From Meandrina meandrites (Eukaryota; Cnidaria; Anthozoa; Scleractinia; Meandrinidae), in the NCBI GenBank assembly GCA_963693305.1, contig OY855915.1:912001-976000 (forward strand): a DNA stretch of 64,000 bases, written 5' to 3'. How positions within the stretch are numbered: position 1 is the stretch's first letter; every line of letters starts with the position of its first letter. Under the pieces are notes generated by a model. The model saw nothing but the letters and a program-made list of their open reading frames with translations, was not told where the DNA came from and did no database searches. The translations under genes were made by a program, and so were the position numbers. Shown here in pieces: positions 43,573 to 54,300 of this stretch.

Positions 43573-46107
43573 TGCCGCACAAGATCAAGCAATACGAACA
43601 AACTATATTAAAACGATGGTTGACAAGTCACAGAATGACCCAAAATGTAGGATCTGTAAACAGAGTAATGAGACCATTAGCCATATTGTAAGTTCGTGTT
43701 CGAAACTGGCACAAAAAGAATACAAAAGGAGACATGATAACGTGGCTACAGCAATCCATTGGGACCTGTCAGCAAAATGCGGGTTTGAACGAAAGGAGAG
43801 ATGGTATGAACATGTTCCAGAGAGTGTGCTTGAAAATGAGGATTACAAACTTCTATGGGACTTCAGTGTGCGAACAGACCATGAAATTGGGGCTAGGAGA
43901 CCGGATTTGGTGATCATTGACAAGAGAGACAAGAGCTGTCAGATTATAGATGTGGCAATTCCAGAGGATAATGGGGTGAGAGAGAAGGAAGATGAAAAAG
44001 TTGAAAAGTATCAAGATCTAGCAAGAGAAGTTCGAAAAATGTGGGGTGTAAGGACAAAGGTTATTCCAGTGGTAATGGGAGCATTGGGATCAATACCACT
44101 GAGATTGAATGACAATCTGAGAGCCATTGAGGTGGGCATTCCTGTTGGACTGATCCAGAGATGTGCATTGTTGGGGTCGCCAAGAATTCTTAGAAAGGTG
44201 CTGGAGAGGTAGAAAGAAGAGAAACAGCAAACAAGGGATGTTTCTTGGTTTCCCTAGGCAACTTGTTGTTGCCCGGAGCCAATGATGAAACCAGCTTCAA
44301 TAGCTGTGCCAATCTTTAATAATAATAATAATAATAATACAAACTAGAATCTTAGGTGTATGTGGTTAAAAAATAATAATAATAATAATAATTATAGTAA
44401 TAATGCACAAAATTACTTCGCAGAAGAGTTATTTCAAACAGTCCGACCGATTTCGTCAACTCTTTTAAAGATTTAAGTACCACTGTAGATGTTACTTCGA
44501 CCAAATTAGGAAACTGAAAGACGGAGGCTGTTCGGACGCTCCTCTAAACTTTGATTTAGGTACGTAGTAGTGGTAATAACTTGCTAGACTGATTCAGTGT
44601 AAGTTAGCTTATTGGAATGAAAACCAATCGGTACAAATGATACACAGAGACGAACTGCTGCTTGTCAACCTGTTGCAAAGAATGACGTCAACGCTATATC
44701 ATTTCGCACCTGCCCCGTACCGGTCAGTTGACGCGGTAAGGTTGGGAAACAGGGGGCGCGGAGGTAGATGGTTAGGGACCGACAGTCCCACAACGCCAAG
44801 CGATCCGCGAATTATCAATCCCTAACGCAAAGTGCACCGCGCGCGATCAGGGAGCGACGGCTGGGGACGAGGCAGATTTTGCAGAGTTATGCTAAAGCCC
44901 AGAATTACCAGGGACAATTGTCATTCATTCGTACCCAGGTACATAAATGGGTGCCGGCGAATCTACTGCTGGGAGTAACCCTGCGATGGACTAGCATCCC
45001 ATCCTGGGGGGATTAGAAATATTTCTAGTCGCTTCATGCTACGGACACCGGGATAAGCTCTGGCCTGATGGTGATATCAGGCTTAAAGGGCTGGGTATTT
45101 GGTCAAGATAGCTATCACATTTATGCAGCAGTTGAGACGCACAGAACAATAAAGCAGTTTTAAGAGCAAAATTAAGACGAAGTCGCTATTTGTAAAATCT
45201 ACGGTTAGGATTATCATGTTACCAGCTTGAATAAACTTAAATAGTTTACAAGCTTGTTTGAGGTCAAAAAAACTTTCACCGTGGCATATTAAAACTATTC
45301 GCATTTTATTAAAAAATAAGGTTTCAGAAAAGTCTTATAACTTAGACAAATCTTGCATGATCGTCACAATTTTAATGATTTTACATTATTGCAAGATTCT
45401 TCGGTCGGGCTTAAGCAATCCTCCTGTCCGATCTAAAAAGGGACCTGTCAGACTAATAAATACCCGCGGGCCACCATAACAGCCCAACTGGATACTGGAA
45501 ATATCAACGTCGAAAGTGTGAAGCGCGAAGTCTAAACATTTATCGCTGCCGATTTACTTAACTTGTTTCATACAGTAGACTCATGAGATGTGCTTACGTC
45601 AAGAAAAACAAATTTGTGTTACAAAGAAAAAGACGAACGTGCATGATTGAAGAAGAAAACGATATCATATTTTGTTAAAATACTGAAATTCATTTGCTTT
45701 CGACTAATTTAATCATTTCCATAGAATATATCATAGGTTTACAAGAAGCCAAATTCGTGCTCGAAAGAAACAGTGTGAAGGCACAGAAGAAATAAAAAGA
45801 AGTTTTGACTGCGTTTTGTGGATATAAAGAGTAATCCAGGCCAGTGTCACAGAACACGTGAAGACTATTGCTCTGTTGGTAAACTTCTTAACTCTTCCTC
45901 AAAAAAAATATTTACGGTTTAGAAGTGTTGGTAAAACCAAAGTGCAAAACATTACAAGCAAAGAAAAAGACGATCACCTTGAACTAATTCAAAAGTGTAT
46001 GCTGACACATTAATCAGGATTTTTATAACAAAAATCGATGAAAACGACTTACCACAAGACGGGAGCATGACCAAAACAGCAAAGGACAACGCTACCAGAA
46101 TCTTCAT
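42664..46107 (-). CDS. Small secreted fibronectin type II protein, three exons, 107 aa
   Basis: Exons 46107-46053, 43417-43280 and 42794-42664; 324 nt including stop, all junctions phase 1 with GT/AG. Exon 1 is a signal peptide (MKILVALSFAVLVMLPSC). Exon 2 is one FN2 (kringle-like) domain with its four Cys: DCHFPFVYSG, GCTYASASKPWCAW and NRWSYCG. Exon 3 is a cysteine-rich tail (ECTDNEESSLNC, QVCVTAADD, FCGSG) ending GIYGRR. FN2 domains bind collagen or glycans; the protein is therefore probably an extracellular ligand-binding factor. It lies in the spacer between the two CUB genes. Confidence 0.8.
43494..44395 (+). mobile_element. 5'-truncated R4/Dong/Rex6-like retrotransposon in an AAT microsatellite
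   Basis: An AAT tract (43494-43572) is at the 5' side; AAT tracts at 44316-44338 and 44371-44392 are at the 3' side. Between them is the 3' end of a reverse-transcriptase element (CDS 43574-44212) and a 3' UTR. The tracts on both sides suggest insertion into a TAA-type microsatellite, as known for Dong in Bombyx. Confidence 0.65.
43574..44212 (+). pseudogene. Retrotransposon ORF C terminus: zinc knuckle and restriction-like endonuclease
   Basis: CRICKQSNETISHIVSSC is a CCHC zinc knuckle. It is followed by WYEHVPESVLENEDYKLLWD and the PD-(D/E)XK-like site RPDLVIIDKRDKSCQIIDVA, then KEDEKVEKYQDLAREVRKMW. This pair is typical of the C terminus of non-LTR elements with a restriction-like endonuclease (R2, R4 and Rex6 groups). 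The reverse transcriptase is missing. The frame runs on into the microsatellite upstream. Confidence 0.8.
44400..46040. other. Intron of the FN2 gene
   Basis: Contains a family C SINE in plus orientation (about 44.72-45.07 kb, with GGTACATAAATGGGTGCC and GCGATGGACTAGCATCCCAT). Nothing else recognised. Confidence 0.55.
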
Positions 46108-46179
46108 TGTTGAGAGGTTCTTCCCTTGTTTTTTGCTTCTAACCAACTCGCGTCCCTCAGAAACTCGATAGAAGTTTGT

Positions 46180-47900
46180 TTATTCAGTGGGATTTTCGGG
46201 AGGTTTTCATGGCTCATCTAATAATTTATTGATCAGCATCAACAACGTACGTACTTGCGGTCGATTCTTTTGTCATGCATTGATAGCCAATCATATTCCA
46301 TCTCCCGCCACGCATCTATTTAACGTGTTTAACGTGACGAGCCCCTCGTGGGTAAAGTATTTTAGCATTTCAAAATTATTGATTGAACTTTTAAAGACGA
46401 TTGTGTTAATGATACGAGCGCATCTTGTAAAGGAAGTCTTATTTATAAAGTAAAACTCTATATAAAGTAAATTCAGTTTATTTAAAGGGAAGCTGGTTCG
46501 GCTGGTTAACCTGGTTTACCTGGTTTACCTGTGTCGCGATACAACTCTTTTCGTTAAAGCGACACCAAAGGGCAAAAGGGCAAATGTTGAAATGACATTT
46601 TATCAAACAGGTGATAGATTTTAATCAAAGAAGGAAAGAATCGACCCTCTTGTGGTTTCTATTCAGGGAAATCAGAGGAAGAAAATCATTATTTCTGTTC
46701 TTCTTCTCTCTGAAAATATAAAAACCAACGATGTGTTTCGCTGTTATAATTTATTAAAACTGACACGCCTCATACTGCCGTGGATTCTTTCGTCGTACAA
46801 GGATAACCAATCATATTTCATCTGCCTCCGCGTATCTATTCAGCGTCGTGAGCGCCTCAAGGGGTAAAGTATTTTAACATTTCGAAATTATTGATTGAAC
46901 TTTTTAAGACGATTGTGTTAATGATACGAGCACATCTTGTAAAGGAAGTTTACTGAAGAGAAATGAACACACTGTTGAGTTTAAAAGACATGTTTCGGTT
47001 ACAACCGTATATTCATCATCAGTTTCAAGATGTTTACAAGTTGTGAAAATATGTATATACAACAAGTGGTAGAAAATTACAATAATTGAACAATATAGCT
47101 AATTACATATTTGACATAATAATGAAATGGATACAAAATAATAATTGAACAATGTGACTAATTACAAGAAGAAATGTGAAACAAATTACATAATACTAAG
47201 AGGACACAAAAAGGAAAGGTGAAAAAATACAAATTAAAATAAAAACGTCAAACTAACATGTTTAGGGCTCCCGTTTAATGTGAAGGGCCTCTTTGATCTT
47301 GAGTTGAAAGAATTACAGTCTGAGTGTAAATTTACCGTCGAGTGGTTTCCCCGACATAACGGGCGTGACAGCCTGTACATGTAAATTTATAGACCATACG
47401 AGAACGCAAAGCATATGGAACCGACTCCTTCACTCCAAACATGTTTTTAACTTGTAAGGTATGAAAACTAAGAGAAATAAAACAAAATAAAGAAAAATAT
47501 TTAGTTTATATGAAGTCATTGACATTGTGGAAGATATCCGTTAGGTTAGCGAAGCTGGCTCGGCTGGCTACTAAAGGGCATTACCTGTGCCTTGATATAA
47601 CTCTATTCGTTAAAGCGACACAAAAGGGCAAATGTTTAAATAACATTTCATCGAACAGGTGGTAGATTTTAATCAAAGAAGTAAAGAATCGACCCTCTTT
47701 TGGTTTCTATTCAGGGAAATCAGAGGAAGGAAATCGTTTCCTGCCTCAAGAAAATTGCTTTGCTTTATGATACGAGCACGTCCTACTAAGGCGTTTATAC
47801 TTCTGGTCTTCTTATCTCTGGAAAGATTAAAACCAATGATATGTGTTCCACTTTTATAATTTATTAAGACTGATACACCTCATAGTGCCGTTGATTCTTT
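46180..47900. repeat. Duplicated upstream segments near the FN2 gene
   Basis: CAATCATATTCCATCT..CGCATCTATTTA followed by AAATTATTGATTGAACTTTT and GAGCGCATCTTGTAAAGGAAG recurs at 46.27-46.45, 46.80-46.95 and 49.21-49.36 kb. GGTGATAGATTTTAATCAAAG with GAATCGACCCTC recurs at 46.6 and 47.66 kb. These are plus-oriented paralogous blocks, possibly duplicated promoter regions. Confidence 0.6.
46980..47040 (-). ncRNA. Hammerhead-like motif of a Penelope-like tail
   Basis: Minus strand reads AACTGATGATGAATATACGG then TTGTAACCGAAACATG: a canonical CTGATGA box, a GGTT/AACC hairpin and GAAAC. Spacing between box and stem is longer than in a minimal hammerhead. Likely a remnant of a Penelope-like element end. 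Confidence 0.35.
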
Positions 47901-48089
47901 CGTCGTTCAATGATAAACAATCTTATTATTCCACTACTGCGCCATTTTACCATATTAGGGCAATAGAACGCGCAAAATTTGCCACGTTATTACACTGTAG
48001 AGCAGGGCAAAAATATGGACTGAAAGCGGAGCCACAAAACGGCCGAACCAAACTATATTTTATTATTGGAATAATAAATCCCTATGCGA

Positions 48090-48270
48090 TGGTTTGTATG
48101 TGTAATAGGACTACATGCTGTCCAATTTGGAAATAATTGGATGAAAAAAATTCCGAGGACAGCCAAAATTGGACGAGGCCGTAGGGCGAGTCAAATTTGC
48201 CTGTCAGAGAAATTTTTTGAATCTAATTATTTCCAAATTCGACAAGCATGTAGTCCTGTTACCTATTAAT
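48090..48270. mobile_element. Short MITE with GGACTACATGC inverted repeats
   Basis: TAATAGGACTACATGCTGTC and AATTTGGAAATAATT at the left are matched by AATTATTTCCAAATT and GACAAGCATGTAGTCCTGTT at the right. About 180 bp, no ORF. Confidence 0.8.
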
Positions 48271-48299
48271 TATATAGCTACAGTAGTCAGTCAATCCAG

Positions 48300-49480
48300 C
48301 GTAAACACTTATGTCCAGAACAGAAAACGCCTACAGTGATAGCAAGAATAGCATAGCACCTGCAACTCAGTGAAAGCATTGTCTTCACAAATAAAACTTA
48401 TTAGAACAGTGCAATTTTATTCACCTGAGTTTGTGAAGCTTGCTATAGGGCGAAAATACAGCATCGATCGATGAAAGTCGCAAACAAAGTGACACTCTGT
48501 AATTGTCTAAACGAGCTTTATAACTTCTTGAATCTGACATCCTCCTTTCCACTATCTGGTTCGTATTCGTCACATTTAAGCGAAAAACGACAAAGAATTG
48601 CTTCTACGTAGCCCATGGCGAGGAACAATTACCTTCCAACTTTAATACTCGCTTCGCTACGCTGCACTTACGTTCAGCCAAGTTTTCTTGTCTTGGAGGT
48701 GTTTTGGCTTTGGTTTTTCCTTTTTAGTCTAGCACTCTTCCCTTCTGACGACGTAGGAATTTCTCATTTTAGTTGCTGCTGTTGAAACGATCAGTAAAAA
48801 TTGAAATTTCATCAAATCTCCCTGATAAAATTCCGCCATTGTCAACTACTTACAGTTTACAGAGCTGACGCTACGCTTTGTGCTGATTGGCTAATCTCTG
48901 TTACATGTCGTTTTTTTGTTGCATTTGATTGGCTGAGAGAAACTGTCTTATTTTTCTTTAATTGGACAGCTCGTGCATGAGCCCTAAGTGAAGCTATCCA
49001 AATTTATCCTAAATTGGACAGCTGTAAGAAATTACAAAAAAAAATAGTTGTGCCGGCATTATAGGATTTACTGACAGCTATATAATAAAAATATAATACG
49101 AGCGGACATTTTGCTCATTGCTCGTAATTTTCTTCGCCCCTTCGGGGCTTGGAAAATACAACGCAACTCGCAAAATATCCGCGCATATTATATGTTAAAC
49201 CATCGAATAAGGTGTATATATTCCATCTGCCTCCGCGTATCTATTTAGCGTGGCGAGCCCCTGAATGGGGTCAAGTATATTTAAAGATTTCAAAATTATT
49301 GATTGAACTTTTAGAGACGGTTATGTTTATCATACTAGGACATCTTTTAAAGGAAGTTTAATTTATAGAAATAAACATTTAAGAAAAATGCACACACTTT
49401 TGAGCGTGACACGCTACTGATGGGGATACCTTATACCAACTACTGCTTTATATGAAAGTCAAATATGCTTAAGCGAATTC
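48300..49480. other. Intergenic, no gene seen
   Basis: AT-rich. AATTGGACAGCT occurs twice in the same direction (48.96 and 49.01 kb), related to the MITE just upstream. ORFs are short and without features. Confidence 0.5.
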
Positions 49481-49498
49481 ATTCTACTTGGAGTCGAT

Positions 49499-49906
49499 TT
49501 ATGCTAAATTGTTTGTTATACATTTCAATTTGAGACAAAGTAAGTGTTTTCCTTCCTTTTTCAAATGGCAGTATGCGTAAGCGTTGGCTAAACTAAGCAG
49601 TTTGCATGTCGAGTCAGTAACCAGCCCGTACCGAAGTTCTTCTTTCTGAGCAATGAATGTTAAGTGAATTAAGAAAAATTCAGTGACGAAATATGCCTTT
49701 CCCGGACGAGTTAATAACTCGAGCGAAGAACATCGAAGCCGACCTGTTTGCCGGAATAGATCAACTTCCATATTGGGTTGCACTTCAGATCTAATTCTAT
49801 GTTGCTGTTTTCCGTGTGCATGGACAACCAAACTGTTCGAAAAAACATATTTCAATTGGATAATCATAGTGCGCCGATAGCCATCGCTCATGCTGGACGC
49901 CGCCAT
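49499..49906 (-). CDS. Unknown 135-aa ORF, paralogue of 51.7-kb ORF
   Basis: Good start (ACAATGGCGGCG at 49906). Product not recognised. It shares LKYVFSNSLVVH and FVTEFF with the inverted ORF at 51701-52219 ([18 protein letters not shown]). No signal peptide or domain seen. May be one exon of a longer gene; the frame ends at 49499. Confidence 0.4.
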   Translation of the reverse strand: MAASSMSDGYRRTMIIQLKYVFSNSLVVHAHGKQQHRIRSEVQPNMEVDLFRQTGRLRCSSLELLTRPGKAYFVTEFFLIHLTFIAQKEELRYGLVTDSTCKLLSLANAYAYCHLKKEGKHLLCLKLKCITNNLA

Positions 49907-51181
49907 TGTGATGTTTGATTTCCGACACGTGCAGAGCTACTATCGCATGTCATTAATTTTATTGTTTTAAACAAACCGCTGATCACGGTCGACATGACAT
50001 GACCGCGGCGTAAAGCCTGGTAACGAGAACTTGCTTTTTTTGTGACATCAAAGTGGGATAATTCGAAGATTTGTGTGAAATTATAGAGTCAGTGACAAGA
50101 AGAGAAATCGCATTCACATTAATTTTTTCCAAAGTGTTTGTCCCATTCCCAGTGGTAAAAAACACAGTCCCAATGCACGAATACCATTTTTTAACCCCCA
50201 AAAGAGGCGAATCCCAGCTCCAGTGTTACCCCTTCAGGGCCCTCCAGTTTTTGGCGTTGCTTATATATCATCTAGAATCGCATAGCTCAAAGAATTCTCG
50301 CGCTTTGATTGGCTAGAGATGCGAGAGTATTCAGCGCGGTGTTGCGACTTGAAAGTGAGGCTGCGCTAAAATTCGCAACATTCACAACATTTTCATTTTT
50401 AAAACGGTATGCGGGTCAAGGAAAATCTAATACCTGTCTCGTGAATCCCACTTTAAATTTCACGCGAAAAACCGCGATTCGTGCGATATCGGTTTTTCAA
50501 GTGAAATCATATGGTGAAATTTAATGTGCAATTCAAAAGACAGGTAATGAATTTTCCTAAAGAATCAATGTATATTGTTCGAGAACAGCAGCTCGTTAAT
50601 TAACATGCAATTATTTACTTGCCAGCAATGCTTGAGCATGTGTTCTATTGAAACGACTGACAATATGCACACAAAAGTGCTACAGATGTTCTTTTGTTTT
50701 AACAATACCTGCTATTTTGTATTTGCAAGATACAAACTTTGAGCTATAAAAAATATACAAACATCTTACTTTTCGCTTGGGCGGTTTGTTTTCCTATTAC
50801 AGACCACGTGATATTCCCTAGAGATTTTTTCTTTTATCCACATAAAATTTATTCATTCATATACACGCAACTATTTGAAAATTTGAAAGCAGGAATTCTC
50901 AGAGTGTCATCACATGGTTTGTAATGGGGCAACAAAACGCCCAAGCGAAAAATGTCTATTCTTTCGTAAATCTGGGCAAACCAATAACTAACTTCCGAGA
51001 CTGATTCGGCAAACGCAAAAGGGCAAAAACGTTATGCAAATTAAACATAAGTTTTTCGATTCCAGGAGGTTTATTGACATGCAAATTTACATCTGGCTGA
51101 CCGCTCGCGAGTTCTTTTGTTTGAAAGCTAGATGTTTCCAAACCTCGGCTGAGAGTGCCTCGATTTCTCTACCGCGACAAT

Positions 51182-51317
51182 ATGCAGGAATTATGGTTCC
51201 TTGGAATCATTTGTCTCTCTATAGGAATTAACTTCCTGACTCACTGCACCAAGAAACTCATTTTGTTTCTGTTTCTGTTCATGTGGATCGAAAAGGATGG
51301 TTCCCTCGCCATTCAAG
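51182..51317 (+). CDS. Gene B exon 1: start codon and signal peptide
   Basis: 136 nt, ATG at 51182, GTACGC donor. [18 protein letters not shown], then [18 protein letters not shown]. The internal Met of gene A is Leu here, so if the later ATG were the start in gene A it is lost in B. Phase 1 into CUB1. Confidence 0.7.
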
Positions 51318-54300
51318 GTACGCATTTTGAGTCACTATTCTAACTGTTACGGCAATCGAGCCGAGTATCACAAGTTGTACCACGGTTATTCGCAGAGACT
51401 TAATTTGCTCAGACAGAAATAAGAGGGTCCTGACGTGGTAAAATAGGAGCTGGGATTTGCCTCTTTTTGGGCTCGGAAAATGGGATTCGTGCACTGGGAC
51501 TGGGATTTTACAATTGGAAATGGGATAAACACTTTGAAAAATTGGAATGGGATTACTCTTTTTTTGTGAGACTTGCTAAGTCAGTGACTCTACAATTTCA
51601 CCCAAATACTTCAATTATCCCACTTTGATGACACAAAAAGCAAGTTCTCGTTAGCAGGGTTTACGCTGAGGCCATGGCATGTTCGTGATCAACGGCGGGT
51701 TTGATTAAAAAAATAAAATTAATGACATGCGATAGTAGCTCTGAATTGAAATATGTTTCTTCGAACAATGCGGTAGTCCACACGGAAAACAGCAAGATCA
51801 AATTAGATCTGAAGTGCTACCCAACAGACTTGCAGGTAAGCATTGTGGAGAATTGTGGAGTTAAAGGCTCTGCTGCGAAAAGAGGATTTGGCGACTTTGT
51901 TACTGAATTGTTTTATGTGGATTTTGTTGAAGCGGGCAGCACGAAAAAGGCGCCTTTTGTTCTTAGAACGAAAAAACAATTAGAAATTTTTCGAGCCAGT
52001 GAATCCCGGTCACTACTGGTGAGGATCATCCAACGGGTTACGACATTTAAAAAGGCATCTGTGAACATTGTGTTCGAGAAAGCTTCAGAATCAACAGCCC
52101 CGGGAACTCAGGGTCAACGACCTCGTGCAGCACCGCAAGTGCCGTCACTGACGCGGGCAAAATGCCAAAGAAAGCAGCAAAGAAAACAAGAAGCATACCT
52201 GGCGCACACGAAAAATTGAAAGATTTGTTGGACAAAACTGGTGATGCAAGGCTAGCCGAAGATGGGTAAAGGGTACTTAAGGGGTCCTAAATCCTGATCC
52301 GCGAACCTATTCACCCCCTCGTTACTGCTCTTTAAAGGTGTTTCATTTTAGTTTTTTTTTTTTTTAATTTGTCATATACAGCATATATCGTAACTTGTAG
52401 TATCAAGTGTTTCACGTTCCATTACAATATTATATAACTATTGGTGGAATAGTGGAGGAGCAGGGATAGCGCATGCAGTGGTGAGAGCACTCGCTTCCCA
52501 CCAATGTGGCCCGACTTTGATTCTCGGATTCAGCGTAATATGTGAGTTGTGTTTGTTGTTGGTTCTCGCCCCTGCTACAAGGGTTTATCTCCGGGTTTTC
52601 TGGTCTTCATCCCTTCGCAAAAACCAGCACTTCCAAATTTCAATTGGATCTGGAATCTGAGGGCCACAGGTTTGTCATGCGTCAATTTATTTTATTTTAT
52701 TTAATGCAATCAGTTATGAAGGGATTTTATTTTTTTCCGAAGCTTCTCAGTGGTCCAGAATCCTGAATCTTCGAATCTGATTGGCTAATTCCGCGCGCTC
52801 CAGCTGTCCGAATTTTCTCATCCGGACCCCGCGTACGAACCGCTCCAAGTTTTCCAGGATTGTTTTTAAGTTTCGGGGCGAGACCAACGAAGAACCCATG
52901 AAAGTTTTGCTCTCCAAATCAGCAAAATTAATGTAGATGTGATGCTAACCAAGCGTTGTAAATGTGAAAGGGAAAATTAGCAGTGAAATTAAAGGCCTTG
53001 AAGTTCTTCCAAAGGCGAGTATTTATTTTCTTAATTGACAAAATCAAGTTGTACTAGTTTTGTGGCGGTAGTTTGTCGATGATTCGTTGTTTGTGCATTC
53101 GCACTGATTTTCTCGCCATTGTGCTTAACTGCAAGTCGCTGAGTTACATACCCAGTTTATTCTTTCAAAAGCCAAATTAGTAACCGAATAAAAGGCCTTG
53201 AAGTTCTCCAATAGGCGGGTATTCTTTAAACTTGACAAAATCAAGTTATAGTTTTTAAGCCGTGGTTTGTCGATCGTTGTTTGTGCATTCGCACTAATTT
53301 TCACGCCGTAATGCGATTTTCTGCAAGTCGCTGGTTTAGACTCGACTTATCCGTTCAAACGCTTTGCATTTCTGTTACTTTTCCCCGAAACCGAATACCG
53401 CTTATCGCCATTCAAGAAAATGAGTTGTTTTGATAAAGAACAGTCAAATTAATTCTCACAAAATTGTGCCGTGTGTAGGCAACCAAACTACACATTCAGT
53501 TCAGTTTCATTCAATTTCACTTTCGTGACTCGCGATTTTTTTATGCTCTCTTTTGCTGCTACATTGTGCTTTTTAATTTTAGAAAGTTTCTTTTCTCTTT
53601 TTACTGATGACCTTTTCCATGAGTACTGTTCACTTAAGCAAATGTATTTTGTTTGGCGGTAAACAGATCATTCTTCACTCTTGCCGTAGCTCAGCAATCG
53701 ATTCAACATTGGATGCGCGCGTGTAATACAACTGACACATTTTGCAAAATAATCTTTGTAGGTTTTTTTACCAAGTAGGAAAAAAAAGTAAGTCAATAAA
53801 TAAGTTACTGGCGGCCTCGGCATGGAAGGAATGTGTTCTACTTTGGTCCTTTCACGATACGGACCTCCCAGCCGGTAAATTACATATATTTCTTCTTCAG
53901 TCCAGATGAAGGCACATACATCCAAATATCAACAGTTTGCCCTTTTAATTTATTATAGTCATTATATGCACAGGTTTTTTAAACTTTTACTTATGGAAAT
54001 GGGATTTTTTGTTTATGAGCTGGGACTTCGACCAAAATTAGGTTGGGAACTGGGATTTAGGAACCCCCTTCAGGACCCTCAGATTACTAAACATAATAAA
54101 TTATGATAAAAAAAATGGATAAATAATATTTTTCACTCTTCTGCAATAAATTTCAGATTGTTGTATCATATTAACATAGTTCACGTTAGTTGACGACATA
54201 ATATTCGCTAAAAGGTTAAAAATGATTCAGTTTGTGTAACCACATCCGGTACCTTAAACTGCCAATATTTTCGTAACAATTCATTTCATTTTCCTAAACT

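Larger units (their letters stand above)
49499..52220. repeat. Inner inverted repeat centred near 50.84 kb
   Basis: AATTAATGACATGCGATAGT and GCAAGTTCTCGTTA together with AAAGTGGGATAATT occur in opposite orientation at 49.94-50.07 kb and 51.60-51.74 kb; weaker matches reach 50.22 and 51.44 kb. Confidence 0.75.

Noticed and set aside
43487..43573. Poly-Ile N terminus on the retrotransposon ORF
   Set aside because: It is the in-frame AAT microsatellite, not part of the protein.
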